Positions 1-11,870 of a DNA stretch of 64,000 nucleotides are shown piece by piece. Position numbers and translations under genes: made by a program. Position 1 is the first letter of the stretch, and every line of letters begins with the position of its first letter. The notes beneath the pieces were generated by a model. It had not been told where the DNA came from. It saw only the letters and a list, made by a program, of their open reading frames with translations, and ran no database searches. This stretch comes from Chelonoidis abingdonii. Lineage: Eukaryota; Chordata; Testudines; Testudinidae. The stretch lies in assembly GCF_003597395.2 (NCBI RefSeq), contig NC_133773.1, positions 129,629,578 to 129,693,577 on the forward strand. Reading direction: 5' to 3'.

Positions 1-130
1 GGCTTTCCCCCATCTCCTAGTTTAAAAACTGCTCTACAACCTTTTCAATGTTTAGTGCCAGCAGTCTGGTTCCACTTTGGTTTAGGTGGAGCCCATCTCT
101 CCTGTATAGTCTATGTGGAACATACAAACT
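1..130 (-). pseudogene. 3' end of a non-LTR retrotransposon ORF1 (SGNH/GDSL esterase end)
   Basis: Read on the minus strand, about 30 codons stay open from 109 down to a TAG stop at 17-19. They encode a tail containing DGLHLNQSGTRLLA. The D-x-x-H in DGLH matches the last catalytic block of SGNH/GDSL esterases, a domain known in ORF1 of CR1-clade LINEs. Upstream of about 110 the frame still runs but is no longer recognisable, so the copy is 5'-truncated. It could instead belong to another non-LTR family with an esterase ORF1. It is a dead fragment cut by the window edge. Confidence 0.6.
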
Positions 131-2685
131 GGAAACCAAAGTGTTTGAGACACTGTGACAAAGTACAGATTGATAATTCGAGTTAACTAATTATATGTGA
201 GGCATTTGTGTACTTACATGCTGGCTCAAACCAATTTTTACTTCTATCAAATGTAACGTCACCGAATCAGATCTGTTGCCTAATGTGCAATGACTGAAAT
301 AGTGGATTCTGTGCACAATACAAATGAAAAAGATAATATGGCATAGTCTGCTACCCTTGTGCTGGGTAGGCAGGACACGTAACGAGCACAGTGTCCTTGC
401 AGTATTTCCCTCCCACAAACCTGTAATGAAAATTAGCTCCCTGCTGTTTAGGTTCTGCAGCAATCCTAACATAACAGGAATTGCGCCAGATTCCCAAATC
501 TCACCCCTAAATTAGAGGGATCAGGGAGTCAGTTTGGAGGGTTAAACCCATCTGGCTTATACACTATAGTGTGTAAGTAGTGACAAATTAATTAATATGC
601 TATGCACAATATTTTATAGGAAATGTAACTTACATGACTCAAGTTATCCTGTGCCTTTATAGTAAGCAGCTTAGTGCAGGTATATAAGATTGACAGAAGT
701 ATTACAGACTATTTCCACAATATTATGTTCATATATAAGCCATGCTGTGAAGATAGAAGGCAACTACCTTTTAGCAAAACTTTTGATTCATCAGTAGACT
801 GTGCAACACAAAGGTCCAACATTGAAGGTTAGCAACTCGTTTGTGCTGGGTAAAATGTCAAATTGTCTGTGAAATGTTTAGCAAAAGCTAAATATCCTCA
901 AATTAGACCCAGGGCAGCATAAATGTTTTGATTTCTCTTGGAGTTACAGTTTTGTTAAACAGCTAAGTTACTTTTCATGTGTGTAGACTTTCTATTGTCA
1001 GCCCTCATGACAAAAGCATGTTTATGATCAGAAGAAAATGGCACTGAGTCACATCTGACTTTCATTTGCAAGACTGTTCTGTAAAACCAGATGTTGAGAT
1101 TGGTATGATTAATTATACTGCAGCAGGTTCATACATATCTCACAGGTGTTGTGAAAGTAAAATCCACTTGTGATTGTGAGCTGATCAGTTATGATCATGA
1201 TGATGACAATATAAGATAGAAATCAGGATAGCTCCAGTTTATTTTGTGCACAGAGCTCCAAGCAGTCATTTATGTCCATGGACAGGCCCTTAAAGTATCT
1301 GCTCCTGCAGCTTGCTGGAAGTAATAGCTAGGAGAGAGAGGGCTGACTAACTGGATATCTTGCAATAGGGGTTTGCTGGAACAAATGAGTGTGGGGGCTC
1401 ATAATGTAAAGACAAAGGAATGTCTCAGTGACTTCAGATCCTGAATTAGGTTGTTTTATTATTCCAAACGCTGCATTTTGGATTATTGTTCAAGCCTCAG
1501 TTCTGAATTATCCCTCAAACCAGAGCTGCTTTAACTGTCATCAATTAGCCATAATGAGCCATTTCGGAATGGTTACTCCCGTGTTATGTAAGGATGAAGC
1601 TGGCCCCAGGCTACTGGGTTAGTAGCTTGGGTGTGTAACATTTTGCAAAATTCAGCAGTTTATGTTGGATGGATTTGGCTGATGATAGTCCAGGTATTAC
1701 AATCAGAAAATGGTATCAAGGCAACTAAAATAAAAATAAAAATTGAATAACTGAAATAAGTTCTGGAAAAGAAATCTTTATATTTTAACCCTGGCTCATG
1801 TACTGATGAATGAAGAAAAGGTTTTTATTTTGTTGTAAAAGGGCCAGAATAAATGGGCCCAGAATTCAAGTTTCTAATCAGCTAATGACACAAACTCTCC
1901 AGGATGGCAGCCTCCTGTCTGATTCCTTGTTAACTGATATGCAGAACCCCTAATACCTGCACAAAGAGGGCCATGATGCAGTGGTAAAGAATATAAAGTT
2001 TGTACCAATGTCTAAAAGCTATGCAAGCAAATAGATTTATATAGGAAAAACAATACCCTGTGCGCAAACAGGATTAGCCTTCTGGAACATCACCTGTACT
2101 AACTGCTAGATTAGGCTAGTGACTGATTTAGTGATAGCTGAGGGAAGAAGCCAAACAGCTGTTTCCCGAGATCCATTTTAAACATTTCCTTCATCCTTTC
2201 ATAACACCTCACAAGTATTTCAAGATCAAAGCGTTTAACTTCCTGGGTATTTTCTGCATTTAACAAATACCTGAGCTTGAAGTATAATCTGTAATGACCT
2301 TTCTTGAGAAGCGATGATTTGGGAACGGAAATATCTGATTCCGATAGGTGCTCACAGGTGTCTTCCAAATATCCAGTCTCCACGCAGGTGTCCTAATGAC
2401 TGCCATGCTTTCATGCCATGATAGTAATGAGCCCTTGTGGGATGCAGCCTGCAATCTGCTTATTAGTGATGGACAATGGCTAGGATGCTCCTCCTAGAGT
2501 AAGGGTTCTAAGGACCTTGGTGTTCACACTGGAGTTTCAAGCCGTTCAAACATAGACTGGATAAGCAAACTATCTGAATGGTAATGCCCAGGACAGCAGC
2601 ACTTTGGAGTTCAGAGAGGAGCACCAATACATGCTATGTGGTTTTTGACCCATCTCTGTTCTTGAGTACAAGTGTGTGTAAAAGA
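131..2685. other. Unannotated AT-rich sequence
   Basis: No gene, repeat family or strong signal was recognised. Open frames are short (90 residues or fewer), overlap on both strands and look random. It could be unique sequence or very old, unrecognisable repeat. Confidence 0.5.
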
Positions 2686-2702
2686 GAATATATATATATA
2701 TA
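2686..2702. repeat. (TA)n microsatellite
   Basis: A short run of about eight AT dinucleotides flanked by non-repetitive sequence. Confidence 0.85.
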
Positions 2703-2760
2703 CCAAAAATGAACTGAATCACCTAGGATAAATGCTGGTACCAGCACGCACATGGGAAAT

Positions 2761-2895
2761 GGCAGGGCCGGCAGGGGTGCTGAAACAATTTTGATGGTGG
2801 GGGTGCTGACAGTGGAAACCATGTATTTGGTGGTGGTTGTTACTGCTTAAAGCCAGGGGTGCAGCAGCACCCCCAGCACCTGTAGGTACAGCACC
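2761..2895 (-). mobile_element. Short inverted-repeat turtle element (GGGTGCTG family)
   Basis: The left end reads GGCAGGGGTGCTGAAA. The right side carries GCAGCACCCCCAGCACC, so the two ends are rich in the same word on opposite strands. It resembles a high-copy turtle repeat recalled as starting with a similar GGTGCTG block. No clean target-site duplication was found, so the boundaries are approximate. Confidence 0.45.
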
Positions 2896-3204
2896 ACCAA
2901 GGCATCAGTTGTGCCAACCTACTTTGAACTGGCCAATTACCAGCAAACCATTTCTCACCAGCTAGAACATGTAAGCAATATGTGGCCACATAAGGAATTT
3001 CACAACAGCTACAGGGAATGAAGTCATATCCCCTTTCTCTGAAAGTCCGGGCTCCTACCACGCTTCTCGGCTCTCTGTGAGCTAAGATCAAGTGTGAGTA
3101 GTCTTTTGGCTTATCCAAGGCCGTGATCAAGTGTCTTGATGTTTTTGGTCTTTTAGCCTCAAGATGAAAACCTTGTCTGTGTCTCTGGGACCTTGGAGTA
3201 AAAA

Positions 3205-3470
3205 TTATTACTACAATAGCGTCTAGAGGCCCCAGTGGGGACAGGCACCCTGTTGTGCTAGGCACTGTATAAACACACAGTGAGAGACAGTCCATGCCCT
3301 GAAAAGCTTACAATCTAAACAGACAAGACAAAGGGTGGGAGGAGAAAGAGTCACAGAGAGGTTAAATGACTGGCCCAAGGTCACAAAGCAAGTTAGCAGC
3401 AGAGTGGGGAATAGACTCTAGGTCTCATGACAGTCTGTGTCCTGCTTGTGTGATCACACTGCCTGTACTA
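3205..3470 (+). repeat. MIR/L2-like amniote retroposon relic
   Basis: The sequence runs in the order seen in several other copies here: an ATTATTA start, then TGTTGTGCTAGGCACTGTA, then AGCTTACAATCTAAA, then TGGCCCAAGGTCACAAAGC. The last segment matches the conserved MIR 3' region. The exact family name is uncertain. Confidence 0.6.
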
Positions 3471-3780
3471 AAGGAGAATCTGCATTAATTATTAGCAGTG
3501 TAAGGCCTAGGACACACAACTGAGCCATTTGATTCCATTCGGCCGAAGGCAGTTGTGCATATTACAAGTATAATTCAGTCTGAAGCCACACTCTCCCCAC
3601 AGCTCTTGAGGCTTAGGTAACCGTAAGGATCTGAGTGATGTATACAGTGATCACTTGCCTAATACTTCCATAGGATACCCCCGGTACCAGAGACACTCTG
3701 TTCTGGAGATCTGTGCTGGAAAGCCCAGTGGGTTGCTGTGAGTAGTTATGCAGTTTGTGAACAAACCAGGGGCTGGTAAG

Positions 3781-4112
3781 CAGGGGCGACTCTACGTATT
3801 TTGCCGTCTCAAGCATGGCAGTTAGGCTGCTTTTGGCGGCATGTCTGCAGGAGGTCCACCGGTAACGCGGATTTAGCAGCATGTCTGCGGGAGAGCCACT
3901 GGTAATGTGGATTCGGCGGCATGCCTGCGGTAGGTCTACCAGTCCCGGGCCTTCGGCGTACCTGCTGCCAAAACTGCAAGACTGGTGGACCTCCCGCAGG
4001 CATGCCGCCAAAGGCAGACTGACTGCTGCCCTCTCGGCTACCGGCAGGCCGCTCCCCACGGCTTGCCGCATCAGGCACGCGCGTGATGCGCTAGTGCCGG
4101 GAGCCACCCCTG
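3781..4112. mobile_element. Non-autonomous hAT element, copy A, with perfect 8-bp TSD
   Basis: The 332-bp element starts CAGGGGCGACTC and ends GAGCCACCCCTG, which are inverted repeats of each other with two mismatches. It is flanked by the identical octamer CTGGTAAG at 3773-3780 and 4113-4120. An 8-bp duplication with CAGGGG ends is the hAT signature. The interior is a GC-rich imperfect palindrome with repeated GGCATG-CTGCGG words. It has no transposase. A 175-residue open frame on the minus strand across it (3613-4140) is a by-product of GC-rich repeats. Confidence 0.85.
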
Positions 4113-4120
4113 CTGGTAAG

Positions 4121-6002
4121 TGCTTCTTCCAACTGTCCATTGATTAGTTACGAGTATCACATCCATTCCCAGAAACCAGGCTGCATCCAGTAAACATGCC
4201 AGAAACAGGAAAAAAGAGCTAAATTCGCAGTGAACATTATTCACCATGAATGATCTGGCCTGGCACTACCCAAGACAAACTCGTTCTCCCCAGTGCACCT
4301 GAGTTGCCCTCCCTTAAAAACACGTTCCTGATACTGTTTTCCTGCGGAGACAGGTCCAGCGGCTTCCCGCTTTCTCCAGTAGGTTCATGGCCTAGCTGGC
4401 TTGCCCACTGCTGTTCCGGTTCTTCAGGCGGGCCAGCTGCTTTGCGCTCCATGATGTGGGAAAGGAGTGGTAGCTTGGTGGCCCTTTCCCTGACACAATC
4501 TTGTATCACAATACCTTCAGGATGAGAGGATTATTATAGCTGTGCAAGGAATGGTCTATTGTGAATGGTGTCTATACATCGATTTTTTTTTAACATTTTA
4601 TTTTCTATTAATTAAAACTGTGATTTAAAGAAAAAGTGTAAGGAAGAGTGCTCTATCTGACTGAAATTTCCAGGAGAACTTAGGTAGGTTTTTTTTTTAA
4701 AAAAAGTATTTACAAAAGCTGAGTGAAATTTATAGTTTTTGTTTCTTCAAATTTCTCACACACTCAACTGTCATTTTATTTGCCACAATTCAGCACCTCC
4801 TAAAATTTCACTTCTTCTCATTGTTGATGAAATGGCTATTTGCACATAAAAATGTGGGATTGTTCATATATTTTTGGTGCGAACATAATTTTTCTCTTGA
4901 AAAATGGGCCAGTTTCCATCTGGAAACAGACGTGATCTCGTTTGAAAACATCCCGTTTCACTGGAAGATGGACCTATGTTGGCTAAAAAGATATTCACAT
5001 ATTAATAAAACTTTCTGTACAAACACTTTTAAACCCATAATGCAATACAAAAGAAAAACAGGTTTGCATTATGAGTATTTTGGCATTTTATGTGTAACCC
5101 TTCTGCCAGGCAGAGCCAGCAGTAACCAGGGCCAGGTTCAATATCGATGTAAGCAGGGTCTGCTGAATTCTTCCCTGACAGCTAGCTGGGTGGAGGAGAG
5201 ACTTCAAGAGCAAACTGTATTTACATGAACACACCTACTCTGCTTAGCTATTCAGCAGATAGAGCGGTGTGCTGCTCAGAGTGATCACCTTTGGCTGGTG
5301 TTGAGTTACAAATTTCCTTAGTACTGAATGCAGGGGTAGTGAAATGCTGTTACCAATGTTAATATTATAGTAAATAAAGGGGAGCAGAACTGTGCTTAAC
5401 CTGTCCCAAATGAGGGGTCACCCTCAGCTGAAAGTACCTCATTAACCCAGGAGCTCGAATGCCAAAGTTTTGTGAAGGATTAGGGGCTGGAGATAGGTGT
5501 CCTAGCCTGGAGGGTATAAACCCTGCCTAGCTTGGTTTAACCTGTTTCTCTCTCTTTTCTCCCACCCTCCTCCTCCCCCAAAGAAACAGCTAAATAGGCT
5601 TCATTAGGAGTTTCTGTTATTTTAACTACTTGATCACTGAGAGCAGAAATCACTTGACATGGGGCAGTGTCTCTACACTGCCTAGAAAGAACTGAACATC
5701 GTTAAGAAACGGAGAGCTAGTCTATGCTGGCAACGCTAAAGCACTGAGCTGAAAGCCTGAAACTCCATGAATGAATAATCTAGGCCCACTGAAAATGCAG
5801 GCAGGTTTACCCTATTTGCATCAATGGGAGTTGTGCAAATAAACCACTGGGCACCAGGCTGACAATTTACTCCAGAATTTTGTCTGTGATGCTAATGAAT
5901 TCAGACATGTGGCTATAATCCTGCAGAGAGGATGTCTTTGCTTCTAGCAAGAAATGCCTAATCTGCTCATAAACAAATGAACTTGTATATTTAGCATTTG
6001 GC
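4121..6002. other. No gene seen
   Basis: Mostly AT-rich. T and A runs lie near 4687-4707. A block at about 4850-4990 is rich in GAAAAAT and GTTTCA words and resembles an A/T-rich dispersed repeat seen again near 21945 and 52030. Near 5510 there is GGGTATAAACC and near 5370 AATAAA, which might come from a degraded LTR, but no ends could be defined. Confidence 0.4.
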
Positions 6003-6544
6003 TAGAGTGACCATATTTTCCCAAAGGAAACATGGGACACTACCCAAAGGCCCCCTGGAGCCAACCCAGCCCTTCTTGCCTCCCACCTGCACAGGGCTGG
6101 CCTGAGGCCCCCCTCACCTCCCCGTGCATGGGGCTGGACAGAGTCCCCCTGCCACTCGCCTGCTTCGAGCTGGCCCGAGATCCCCCTCTACCGCCTGCCT
6201 GCTTGAGATGAGCCTGAGGCCTCCATCTGCATGTGGGGCTGGCCCAAGACTCCCTGCTGCCTGCCCATGTGGGGCTGGCTCAAGCCACTCTCCCAAGCCC
6301 TCCCTCTTGCACAGGACTGGTATTTCTGCTTGCCCTCTGTCCCCTCCACATGTTCCTCTGTGCCCTACTAGGGGTTACACCTCACTTTTTGGGCAAAATA
6401 GCATTTGTCCAATTTGCTCTTGCCAACTGATGAGCAGTTGACAAGAGCAAAAGGGACCAATGTCCAGTTTTGCCTAAAAGGTCGGGATGGCCAGAGCTTA
6501 AAAAAGGGACTGTCCTGGCCAAAACGGGACATACAGTCACCCGA
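6003..6544. mobile_element. TIR element with TAGGGTGACCA-type ends
   Basis: The left end TAGAGTGACCATATTTTCCC pairs with the reverse complement of the right end near 6519-6544, which contains GGGACATACAGTCACCC. The same right end recurs at 49592-49618, so this is a repeated family. The interior is a C-rich tandem array. No flush target-site duplication was found, so the superfamily is left open. Confidence 0.6.
6075..6320 (+). repeat. C-rich minisatellite inside the TIR element
   Basis: About five degenerate units of roughly 45-60 bp, each carrying a GGGCTGGCC(C)-like core followed by a CCCCCT-type stretch. A shorter related array lies at 49360-49500 in the second copy of the same element. 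Confidence 0.55.
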
Positions 6545-7557
6545 AGCATCCTTGATACCTTACCCAGACAGACTAAAGGGGAGGGAACAATGGGAAGGAG
6601 AGGCATTCCCTGAAATATCTTATATTTGGGTGACTGCTCTGCCTATTTCTGGGAAGGAGAAATAGGATAGTAGTGCAACTTTTTGCACTTATTTTATGAG
6701 AAACTGGCTCTCCCTCTCCCCTCACCACAGCTATCCTAGCAACTCCCAGTTGTTCCCAGTACAGAGTTGTCACAAGTTGCAGCTGCTGGGGTGGTGGTGT
6801 GTGCCTGGCACTTCGTAATGTTTGTGTGTCCAGTGATTATTGGGGCATGCTGCCAAAGTTTTCCTGAGGACCACAAACAGGGGAAGGAAAATGGTGATGT
6901 TTAACATTTTGTACCTATCAGAAGCTGAACAGAATTTCAAGGGACAAAGAACAGGCACTTTCCTAGCTTGAGAGTGTTCTCCCTGCTGAATATCAAAAGT
7001 CTGATGCAAACAGTGGAGGTGTGAGAGCTTCTTAAAGAAAAGGTAGCAAGAATCCTTAATATAGAAGATGCTATCAGCGCCTCCTGTAATATTGAAACTA
7101 TCACATATTGGTAATACAGAAAGCGTGCTCTGCAGCTGTCATCTTTAGAGAAAGCTCTAGCTTCTGTTGTTGTAAACTTATAATCAGGCCAGCCAATGTA
7201 ATGAAACAGTGAGGGTATAAAACGGAATTAGATTATGCGAGGATGACAGGGAAAGCCCGCTGAAGGTCTTAAAAGTCAGTAAAATAACTTTAAAAGTAAT
7301 GTCACACCTTACAGAAAGCTAAAGTAATGCTTTCAGGTTAGTTGTAATATGCTTCCATTTAGTATATCTGATAAAGGACTTCACTTCGAGAATTCAGAAT
7401 CAGTTGATGGCTTCACAGCTAATCCCTTTAGGGCTCAGATCCAGTGATGAACGCAGTGTAAATGCCTAGCTAGATATTGTACTCAGACTGCTGAATACTG
7501 GGTCAGCATACTGCATTGCTAACAAAAATATGTTGAACTTCAGAATGCTTTCTTCTT
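6545..7557. other. No gene seen
   Basis: Mixed-composition sequence with no recognised repeat or coding signal. Short open frames only. Confidence 0.45.
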
Positions 7558-7735
7558 CAGAGCACTTTAAAAACATTAATGAATTAATTATTATCCTTAT
7601 AGATGGGGAAACTGAGGTGCAGCAAAATTAAGCAATTTGCCCAGGATCATGCAATGAGGGAGTGGCAGAAACAGTATTAGAATGTTGAAGTTTCTGTCTC
7701 TTGTCAGATGCAGACCATTATACCAAATCCCACTC
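7558..7735 (+). repeat. MIR/L2-like 3' relic
   Basis: Contains GAGCACTTTAAAAAC, then GATGGGGAAACTGAGGTGCA and TTGCCCAGGATCATGCAA. This is the diagnostic order of the MIR-type 3' half. Confidence 0.65.
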
Positions 7736-8466
7736 CACAATTGTTTAAGGCAGTTAAAGAAAAATTGCAAAATCTTGTGCCGGTTTGCTTCCTATAGCAT
7801 TAAGGGTTATAACTTTTGGTCATATCGCTTCTGCTCCAATTTACATTGAAAACGCCAGAAATCAGAACAGGTTTTTGCTAGTGTTAATATTCTAGTAGGA
7901 AGAATAGTGTTGTTTGGGTTTGTAAATGTTCTATTCTGGTTGTCATAGCGATAACATATGATTATCTTGTTCAATGTTTATTTAGGAAGTGCATTCAAGC
8001 TACAGTTTTAAACTGAATTAACCAATTTTCTCAAGTGATCAATGTGATGCTTTGGACAATAATATACTTAGATGGAAACGACTGTCCAATTCAGGGCCTT
8101 TGTTATCTGCATGTTGTTTTTACATCATTTCTTCTTTTGTTTCCTTGTCTGCCTTTATAGTTCTATCCAGAATAAAGATATCCTGTAGACAACGTGTCTA
8201 ATCAATACATTTATGTATTACTTAGTAGTATACCATATGGGCACATTCTTCACTGGGTCTGTTCCACCCTTCACTGTCTCTAACTTTGGATTTACTGAGG
8301 CTCCTAGGAGAATAACAGCTGGATGTAAAATTATAGCCTGAGGGTTCTGTCAGACACACACTTCAAATTTCTGATTATTTATGTAGATAGGCAGATAGAG
8401 AGAGAAAACTACACACAAAGTTGCTGATTATGAAAGATGCATTTCAATACTGGGGCATGCTTTTAG

Positions 8467-8469
<3 letters not shown>
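7736..8469. other. No gene seen
   Basis: AT-rich sequence without a recognised element. Confidence 0.45.
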
Positions 8470-8500
<31 letters not shown>

Positions 8501-8501
8501 C
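8470..8501. repeat. (CA)n microsatellite, about 15-16 repeats
   Basis: An uninterrupted CA tract. On the minus strand it yields a poly-VCVC segment inside a 212-residue open frame (8428-9066), which explains that frame. Confidence 0.95.
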
Positions 8502-8687
8502 TCTTACAATGAGTTCTGGTTCTGGGGAGATGACTGGTTCGAGTGCTGTTCCCTATTTTAAGTACTGGGGATATCTCTGAAATTTGTGCACTTTCCAACT
8601 GGAACGAACTGCTTTGGCTTGTTGGGGGAGACTCCTGCAGGAAATGGCAGAAGTGAGGGGTTATGCCTGCCTTTCTGTTACTCGAGT

Positions 8688-8978
8688 CGGGTGGCTCTAT
8701 GTATTTTGCAGCCCCAAGCACTGCAGTCAGGTGGCTTTTGGCAGCATGCCTGCGGAAGATCCGCTGGGCACGCGGATTCAGCGGCATGCCTGCGGGAGGT
8801 CCGCCGGTCCCGTACCTTTGGCGTACCCGCCACCGAAACCGCGGGACCAGTGAACCTCCCACAAGCAAGCCACCAAAGGCTGCCTCACTGCCGTCCTCAC
8901 AGTGACCAGCAGGCCAACCCGCCACAGCTTGCTGCCCTAGGCACACGCTTGGTGTGCTGGTGCCTAGAGCCACCCCTG
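8688..8978. mobile_element. Non-autonomous hAT element, copy B (same family as 3781-4112)
   Basis: Starts CGGGTGGCTCTATGTATTTT and ends TAGAGCCACCCCTG. It is flanked by ACTCGAGT (8680-8687) and ACTTAAGT (8979-8986), a 6/8 match consistent with an aged 8-bp duplication. Two bases seem lost from the left tip. The interior matches copy A in order: a GCCCCAAGCA-type word, GGCATGCCTGCGG, a central GCGTACC and AGGCACACGC near the right end. Confidence 0.75.
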
Positions 8979-9084
8979 ACTTAAGTTCACAACTCAGGCA
9001 TTGTGTTGGTTTCCTGGCTTCTTCTGGATCTTCACAGAGCAGCAGTGGTTGAGTGCTCACTTTCACCTGTGATTGGTGAGGACA

Positions 9085-9560
9085 TTGTGACCTTTCTCTT
9101 CTTACAGAGCCCTTACTCTTGTTACCTGCAGAGGGGATTATTACAATATGCCCTACTTGCTAGGGCTCTAGCCAAAGGCTGCTCAAACTCCACCTGGTGC
9201 AGAATGTGGCAGCCCATCCCTTCTTCATATGGAGCAGATTATGTCCACATTCCGCAGACTGCACTGGCTTCCAATTCACTTCTGGGTGCCTTTCAAACTG
9301 TGGGGTTTGATCTAATCCTTTTTTAATTTAAAGACCTGCCTCTCTCCATATGTTCTACTCGAGTAGCTGGAATCTGCTAAGATGTTTGAGCTGACCATCC
9401 CAAATTTGCACATCAGGCACTGAGGGTGGGTGGGGTTCTCAGGGGAGGGCCTTTGACTGGAACTTACTCTACCATTGGTCTGACACAGCTCAAGTTCATT
9501 GACCGTCATGGCACATTACAAATCCTACTATTTACCCAGGTTTTTTTTATGAGTGGGAGG
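9085..9560 (+). pseudogene. L2-clade LINE remnant (C-terminal region after the RT domain)
   Basis: In one frame near 9253 the sequence encodes RRLHWLPIHF. LHWLPI is the hallmark block at the C-terminal end of L2/CR1-clade ORF2. About 90 bp upstream CTGGTGCAGAATGTGGCAG corresponds to the usual LVQNAAA stretch, and about 200 bp downstream a GGGGAGGGCCTTTGACTGG-like word fits the GRAFS-type block. Stops and frameshifts break the frame throughout. The copy is old and inactive. Confidence 0.65.
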
Positions 9561-9907
9561 GTTGAATTGGGTGTGAGTGGGCTGAGTGGCAGGATCAGTT
9601 TTTGTAGCTCAGGGAATGATTTGGTGTAGACATGGAGCCAGTGTGAATTATTTCGTGAGATAAGTGTTTGCACATGTGCCTAGTGCCTGAGGCTATGCAC
9701 AATGTATACCACAAAATAAATAATGAATAAAATTCTCCCCTGTTTACAACCTGCTCAACTTTGTTGACTTCAGGAACAGTTGCATAAATTGAGTGTTAGG
9801 ACAGAATTAGGTTTAGAGAATGGCTTGACTTCTTGTATCTTCCTGTATCTTAATTTACCATTGCCTCAATAACCAGCTGAAAAGACTTAATACAGTTGGC
9901 ACGGAAA
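9561..9907. other. No gene seen
   Basis: No recognised element. Contains AATAAATAATGAATAAA near 9714 without gene context. Confidence 0.45.
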
Positions 9908-10014
9908 GGCCCTGATCCTGTAAGTACTTACATGAGTGCTTATTTTTAGTCCTATGAGCAGGCACACTGAAGTGTAGGGGACTGGTCACATGAATGTTTT
10001 TCAAGATTGGGGCC
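9908..10014. mobile_element. Short palindromic element (GGCCCTGATCCTG ends)
   Basis: A 107-bp unit with left end GGCCCTGATCCTG and right end CAAGATTGGGGCC, which are inverted relative to each other. The interior has the typical AAGTACTTACATGAGTGCTT word. It belongs to the group of short inverted-repeat units also found at 11871, 19091, 45128, 51761, 56795 and 62028. Confidence 0.55.
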
Positions 10015-11870
10015 ATAGCTATCACCCCAAAATGATTCACTTTACTGAATACAGTTGTTCCTATAAAAGAATTATATTTTTGTACATATGCATGAATGGT
10101 ACAATGGGGAGTAGAAATATTTTCCTAACCAGCTTTTACCAAGCTGGAAAATGCTAACCTAAGATTAGCTCAGATAAGGATTTCCTCATGCAATTTTCAA
10201 TAGACTCTGAAAGTAAGATGAATTTTCCATGCATGCACAGACCATCTTAATCAGAATAGTCACTGCTAATAGAGCAGAAGAACCACAAGATGTGCCAGGA
10301 ATCAATTAGCAAATAACTAAGCAACAAATGAAACCTTAGGATGTCAGTCAGGAAGGGGCTTTATGTTGTGACTTTGTATTAACAATCTGTCAAAATAAAT
10401 ATCTGGAGTTCAATAACCTCTCCTGCTCCCCTGTCATGGTGGCACAAGATTGCTCTACCCCAGGCTCAAGTAGGACATACTGAATATACAAAAGCATGGG
10501 TGTGGAGGGGGGGCGTGATTTTAAACTCTAGTTCATGCAGGAATTTGAAGGCTTGCACAGGAAAGGATTTGACATTTATGAGGAGCATTTAATCACTTTA
10601 GGTGGGAGATACTTTTCTGCTGATGCAGAGAAGTTGCAAGAGCCATCTGGATATGGTAATGGTGTAAGGGGAGTTGTTGGTATTTCTCAAGGCAATTAAG
10701 TTCAGTCAGTTGTTCACAGACCTATTCTTAGTATCACTTGTAGACTATAAACTCAAGGGTTGAGTTGGGCAGGTTATTTTAGCCTTCTGACTCAACAACT
10801 CTAAACACATGCTGAATTCTGTTTGCTGCAGATATAAGGGCTATTTTCTGCTCTGACTCTGATTTAAATGGGCTAGAATGAAGTCCACGGGGTGCTAGTT
10901 GGGGGCAAGAGTCGACATGTGGACAGATCTACATCTATTATCAGAGAATAGACGGACAGGTAAAGGGAAGGGAGAGAGTGTGTCACTTCTCTCCTACTTA
11001 TGCACCTATGTCACAGTGATTCTTGCTTCCTATTGCTGTTAACTTAAACATCAGAATAAACAGCAGGCCCAAGTAAATGCGTTTGGTTCAGAATGTTGCT
11101 GTTGTGAGTGAAGAGAGAGAGGGTGGGTGCAGTTAGAGGTGGGTAGCATAAGTGGTTACCTAGAGTAGGGGACTTGGGAAAGAGGGCATCCCTTTCCCAA
11201 AAAGTCAACTGCCTGTACTGCGAGGGGAGAGAGATGCTGGCCCCCTAATTTGGCCCACAACTACAGTGTGGAACCGTTGTTTACAGCCAATCAGAAGGTC
11301 AGCCCTGTTTCTTATAGTTACAAGGTGACACACATAGAGGAACAAACTTGCTCTCTGTCTTAGCCATGATCTCTCTGTCCAGCCAAACACTTATCGCTGT
11401 TATATCCTGTTCGAGTTACTGCTCTCCTGTGCTTTCAGCAGCAACAGAAATAAAAGAAGGAGCTTAAAAATTTGTGCACAATCAATTTGAAATGCATTTT
11501 TATACACATTTAATCTCAAGCGTCTCTAATCACGCTGCTGCAGACAAGCACAGTTCCAATGGCTTGCATGTGTCAGGGGTTAGTTTGGCCCCTGTTCTGG
11601 ATGGAGATAGTTACCTGTTACCTCAGCTGGGTAACATTTTAATGTGAGACAGTTTTTCTGACTGCCTGCACTGCTGGGCAGCACGTCTCCCCTTGTGTTC
11701 CTTAAGCTATCTGCATCAGGCTGGAGGGAGTGGAGTAACAGGCTAGGGTGGGAATCAGGACACTAAGAGTTCAAAGTCTTCTCTGGATTTAAAATTCCTG
11801 GGGGAGGAAACAAGGGAGAGTGTTGTGCAGCTGTGCTGGTATCCTGGAAACTCTGTGCGCTGCAGTTTAT
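10015..11870. other. No gene seen
   Basis: Nearly 1.9 kb without a recognised repeat or coding signal. No frame exceeds about 61 residues. A G-run lies at 10504-10513. Confidence 0.45.

Noticed and set aside
2111..2454. Small gene on the minus strand (90- and 64-residue frames)
   Set aside because: Overlapping frames, no domain, no promoter or splice signals that stand out.
3613..4140. 175-residue open frame on the minus strand
   Set aside because: It covers the GC-rich hAT element, where other frames are open too; repeated words explain it.
5371..5620. LTR with TATA-like and AATAAA-like words
   Set aside because: No TG/CA ends or target duplication could be found, so it is not called.
8428..9066. 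212-residue open frame on the minus strand
   Set aside because: It runs through a (CA)n tract, giving poly-VC, and through the hAT element at 8688-8978. No domain.
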